Assembly: GCA_044375105.1 (NCBI GenBank)
Contig: JBILNK010000122.1
Location: 1-13,082 of the forward strand
Origin: JBIKLM01 sp044375105
GTDB lineage: Bacteria; Planctomycetota; UBA1135; GCA-002686595
Direction: 5' to 3'
DNA length: 13,082 bases
How positions within the stretch are numbered: the stretch's first letter is position 1; each line of letters opens with the position of its first letter. Positions 12,484-13,082 of the stretch are shown here, piece by piece. The translations under genes and the position numbers were made by a program. Below the pieces are notes generated by a model, which saw nothing but the letters and a program-made list of their open reading frames with translations, did not search any database and had not been told where the DNA came from.

Positions 12484-13082
12484 ATGAGGACCTTCGCAAT
12501 TCTGCTGTCCGCCGGCGCTCTGGCCCTGGCCCTGGTGCTGCCGGCCGCGGCCCAGTGCCCCTCGACCTGCTCGGACAAGGGGGTCGCCAGCGCGGCGCCC
12601 AAGGCCACCCCCGTCGCCGCCCCGGCCCAAGAGTGCCACGGCGGGATGAGCGTCTGCTCGGGTGAGGCCAAGGCGGTCGCCGTCGCCTTCAACACGTACA
12701 AGCCCTCGATCATCGACGAGGTCGCGTCCCTGCGGGGCGAGCTGGTGCTGGCTCGCGCCGAGCTGACCCGCCTGGAGAGCGAGCTGGCCGGCCTGCGCTC
12801 GCCGGCCGCCAAGGCGGTCGCCCAGGAAGAGTGCTGCGAGGAACAGAGCGCCTGCTGCGAAACCAAGGAAGCCTGCTGCGACGAGCCGACCGCTGCCCAG
12901 ACCGTCTCGGCCACGACCGTGGCGGCTCCGGCCTGCAGCGAAGCCAAGCAGTGCGACGGCCAGAAGGCCTGCGACGGCCAGGCGGCCCAGACCGTGGCGG
13001 CTCCGGCCTGCAGCGAGGCCAAGCAGTGCGACGGCCAGAAGGCCTGCGACGGCCAGGCGGCCCAGACCGTGGCGGCCCAGAC
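12484..13082 (+). CDS. Exported cysteine-rich coiled-coil protein with tandem repeats (cut by window edge)
   Basis: No known family is recognised. The visible 199 residues start with a signal peptide ending in PAAAQ (cleavage near residue 23). A first Cys-rich part follows: CPSTC (25-29) and ECHGGMSVC (50-58). Residues about 76-105 form a coiled coil with a strict heptad: Leu83, Leu87, Ala90, Leu94, Leu97, Leu101 and Leu104. At 117-132 lies CC-x5-CC-x5-CC (ECCEEQSACC, then ETKEACC). From residue 145 a 25-residue repeat begins, with core ACSEAKQCDGQKACDGQ, and continues to the edge. The many Cys residues with Asp and Glu suggest metal binding or disulfide cross-linking in the envelope, which is inference. 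The start is clear from the signal peptide. It is divergent from the HtrA-like protease. Confidence 0.8.
   Translation, partial: MRTFAILLSAGALALALVLPAAAQCPSTCSDKGVASAAPKATPVAAPAQECHGGMSVCSGEAKAVAVAFNTYKPSIIDEVASLRGELVLARAELTRLESELAGLRSPAAKAVAQEECCEEQSACCETKEACCDEPTAAQTVSATTVAAPACSEAKQCDGQKACDGQAAQTVAAPACSEAKQCDGQKACDGQAAQTVAAQ
12916..13082 (+). repeat. 75-bp in-frame tandem repeat
   Basis: The unit starting ACCGTGGCGG at 12916 recurs at 12991 and again at 13066, so the period is 75 bp (25 codons). The first two units (12916-12990 and 12991-13065) differ by one base seen by eye, GAA versus GAG, which is synonymous. Within each unit GACGGCCAG occurs twice. The third unit diverges after ACCGTGGCGGC just before the window edge. 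The near-identity points to recent duplication inside the gene, and copy number may vary between strains. Confidence 0.85.

Noticed and set aside
12378..13022. Minus-strand frame opposite the cysteine-rich gene
   Set aside because: It mirrors the repeat on the opposite strand and begins inside it, whereas the plus strand has a signal peptide, heptad and Cys pattern.
12916..13082. Tandem repeat considered as a CRISPR array
   Set aside because: Repeats are directly adjacent without spacers, in frame, and inside a coding sequence with a signal peptide.

Overview
The window is very GC-rich (roughly 70% or more by eye) and densely coded, with twelve recognisable protein-coding genes on both strands. 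Two of them are cut by the window edges. No rRNA, tRNA, insertion sequence or CRISPR array is visible. The gene content is a GC-rich Gram-negative-type chromosome: an HtrA-like protease, several exported proteins, an ECF sigma factor with a long N-terminal extension, an STT3-like membrane transferase, and start codons mostly without a clear Shine-Dalgarno sequence. This combination suggests a member of Planctomycetota, though Myxococcota or a related GC-rich lineage cannot be excluded. The taxonomic assignment is inference, not something a single marker here proves.

Left part (1-2803). On the minus strand a CBS/CorC-type 'hemolysin' membrane protein (314-1642) is followed by the start of recO (243 down to 1, truncated). 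Divergent to it, across a 276-bp spacer with an AT-rich promoter-like island and a small perfect hairpin, lies an ECF-type sigma factor (1919-2803).

Central plus-strand block (2952-7773). hutI (imidazolonepropionase) has no other hut gene beside it. It overlaps by ATGA a gene for an exported protein of unknown function, and 74 bp further on comes a large STT3/PglB-like multi-spanning glycosyltransferase. The layout suggests one transcript, with the unknown exported protein and the STT3-like enzyme possibly working together at the cell envelope.

Middle-right (7833-10624). Two minus-strand envelope genes follow: a four-helix membrane protein and an exported WXXGXW-repeat protein. The second is bracketed by two long perfect GC-rich hairpins. 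Divergent from it runs a compact plus-strand group: a stand-alone PilZ protein, a cytoplasmic sulfite-oxidase-like molybdoenzyme and a GNAT acetyltransferase (the last two overlap by ATGA).

Right end (10625-13082). A 280-bp gap with no convincing gene separates the convergent GNAT gene from a minus-strand pair, an HtrA/DegP-like protease and pterin-4a-carbinolamine dehydratase. Divergent from the protease, and running off the right edge, is a gene for an exported cysteine-rich protein with a leucine heptad coiled coil, a CC-x5-CC-x5-CC cluster and a 75-bp (25-residue) tandem repeat. This protein and the variant STT3 enzyme are the most unusual items in the window.
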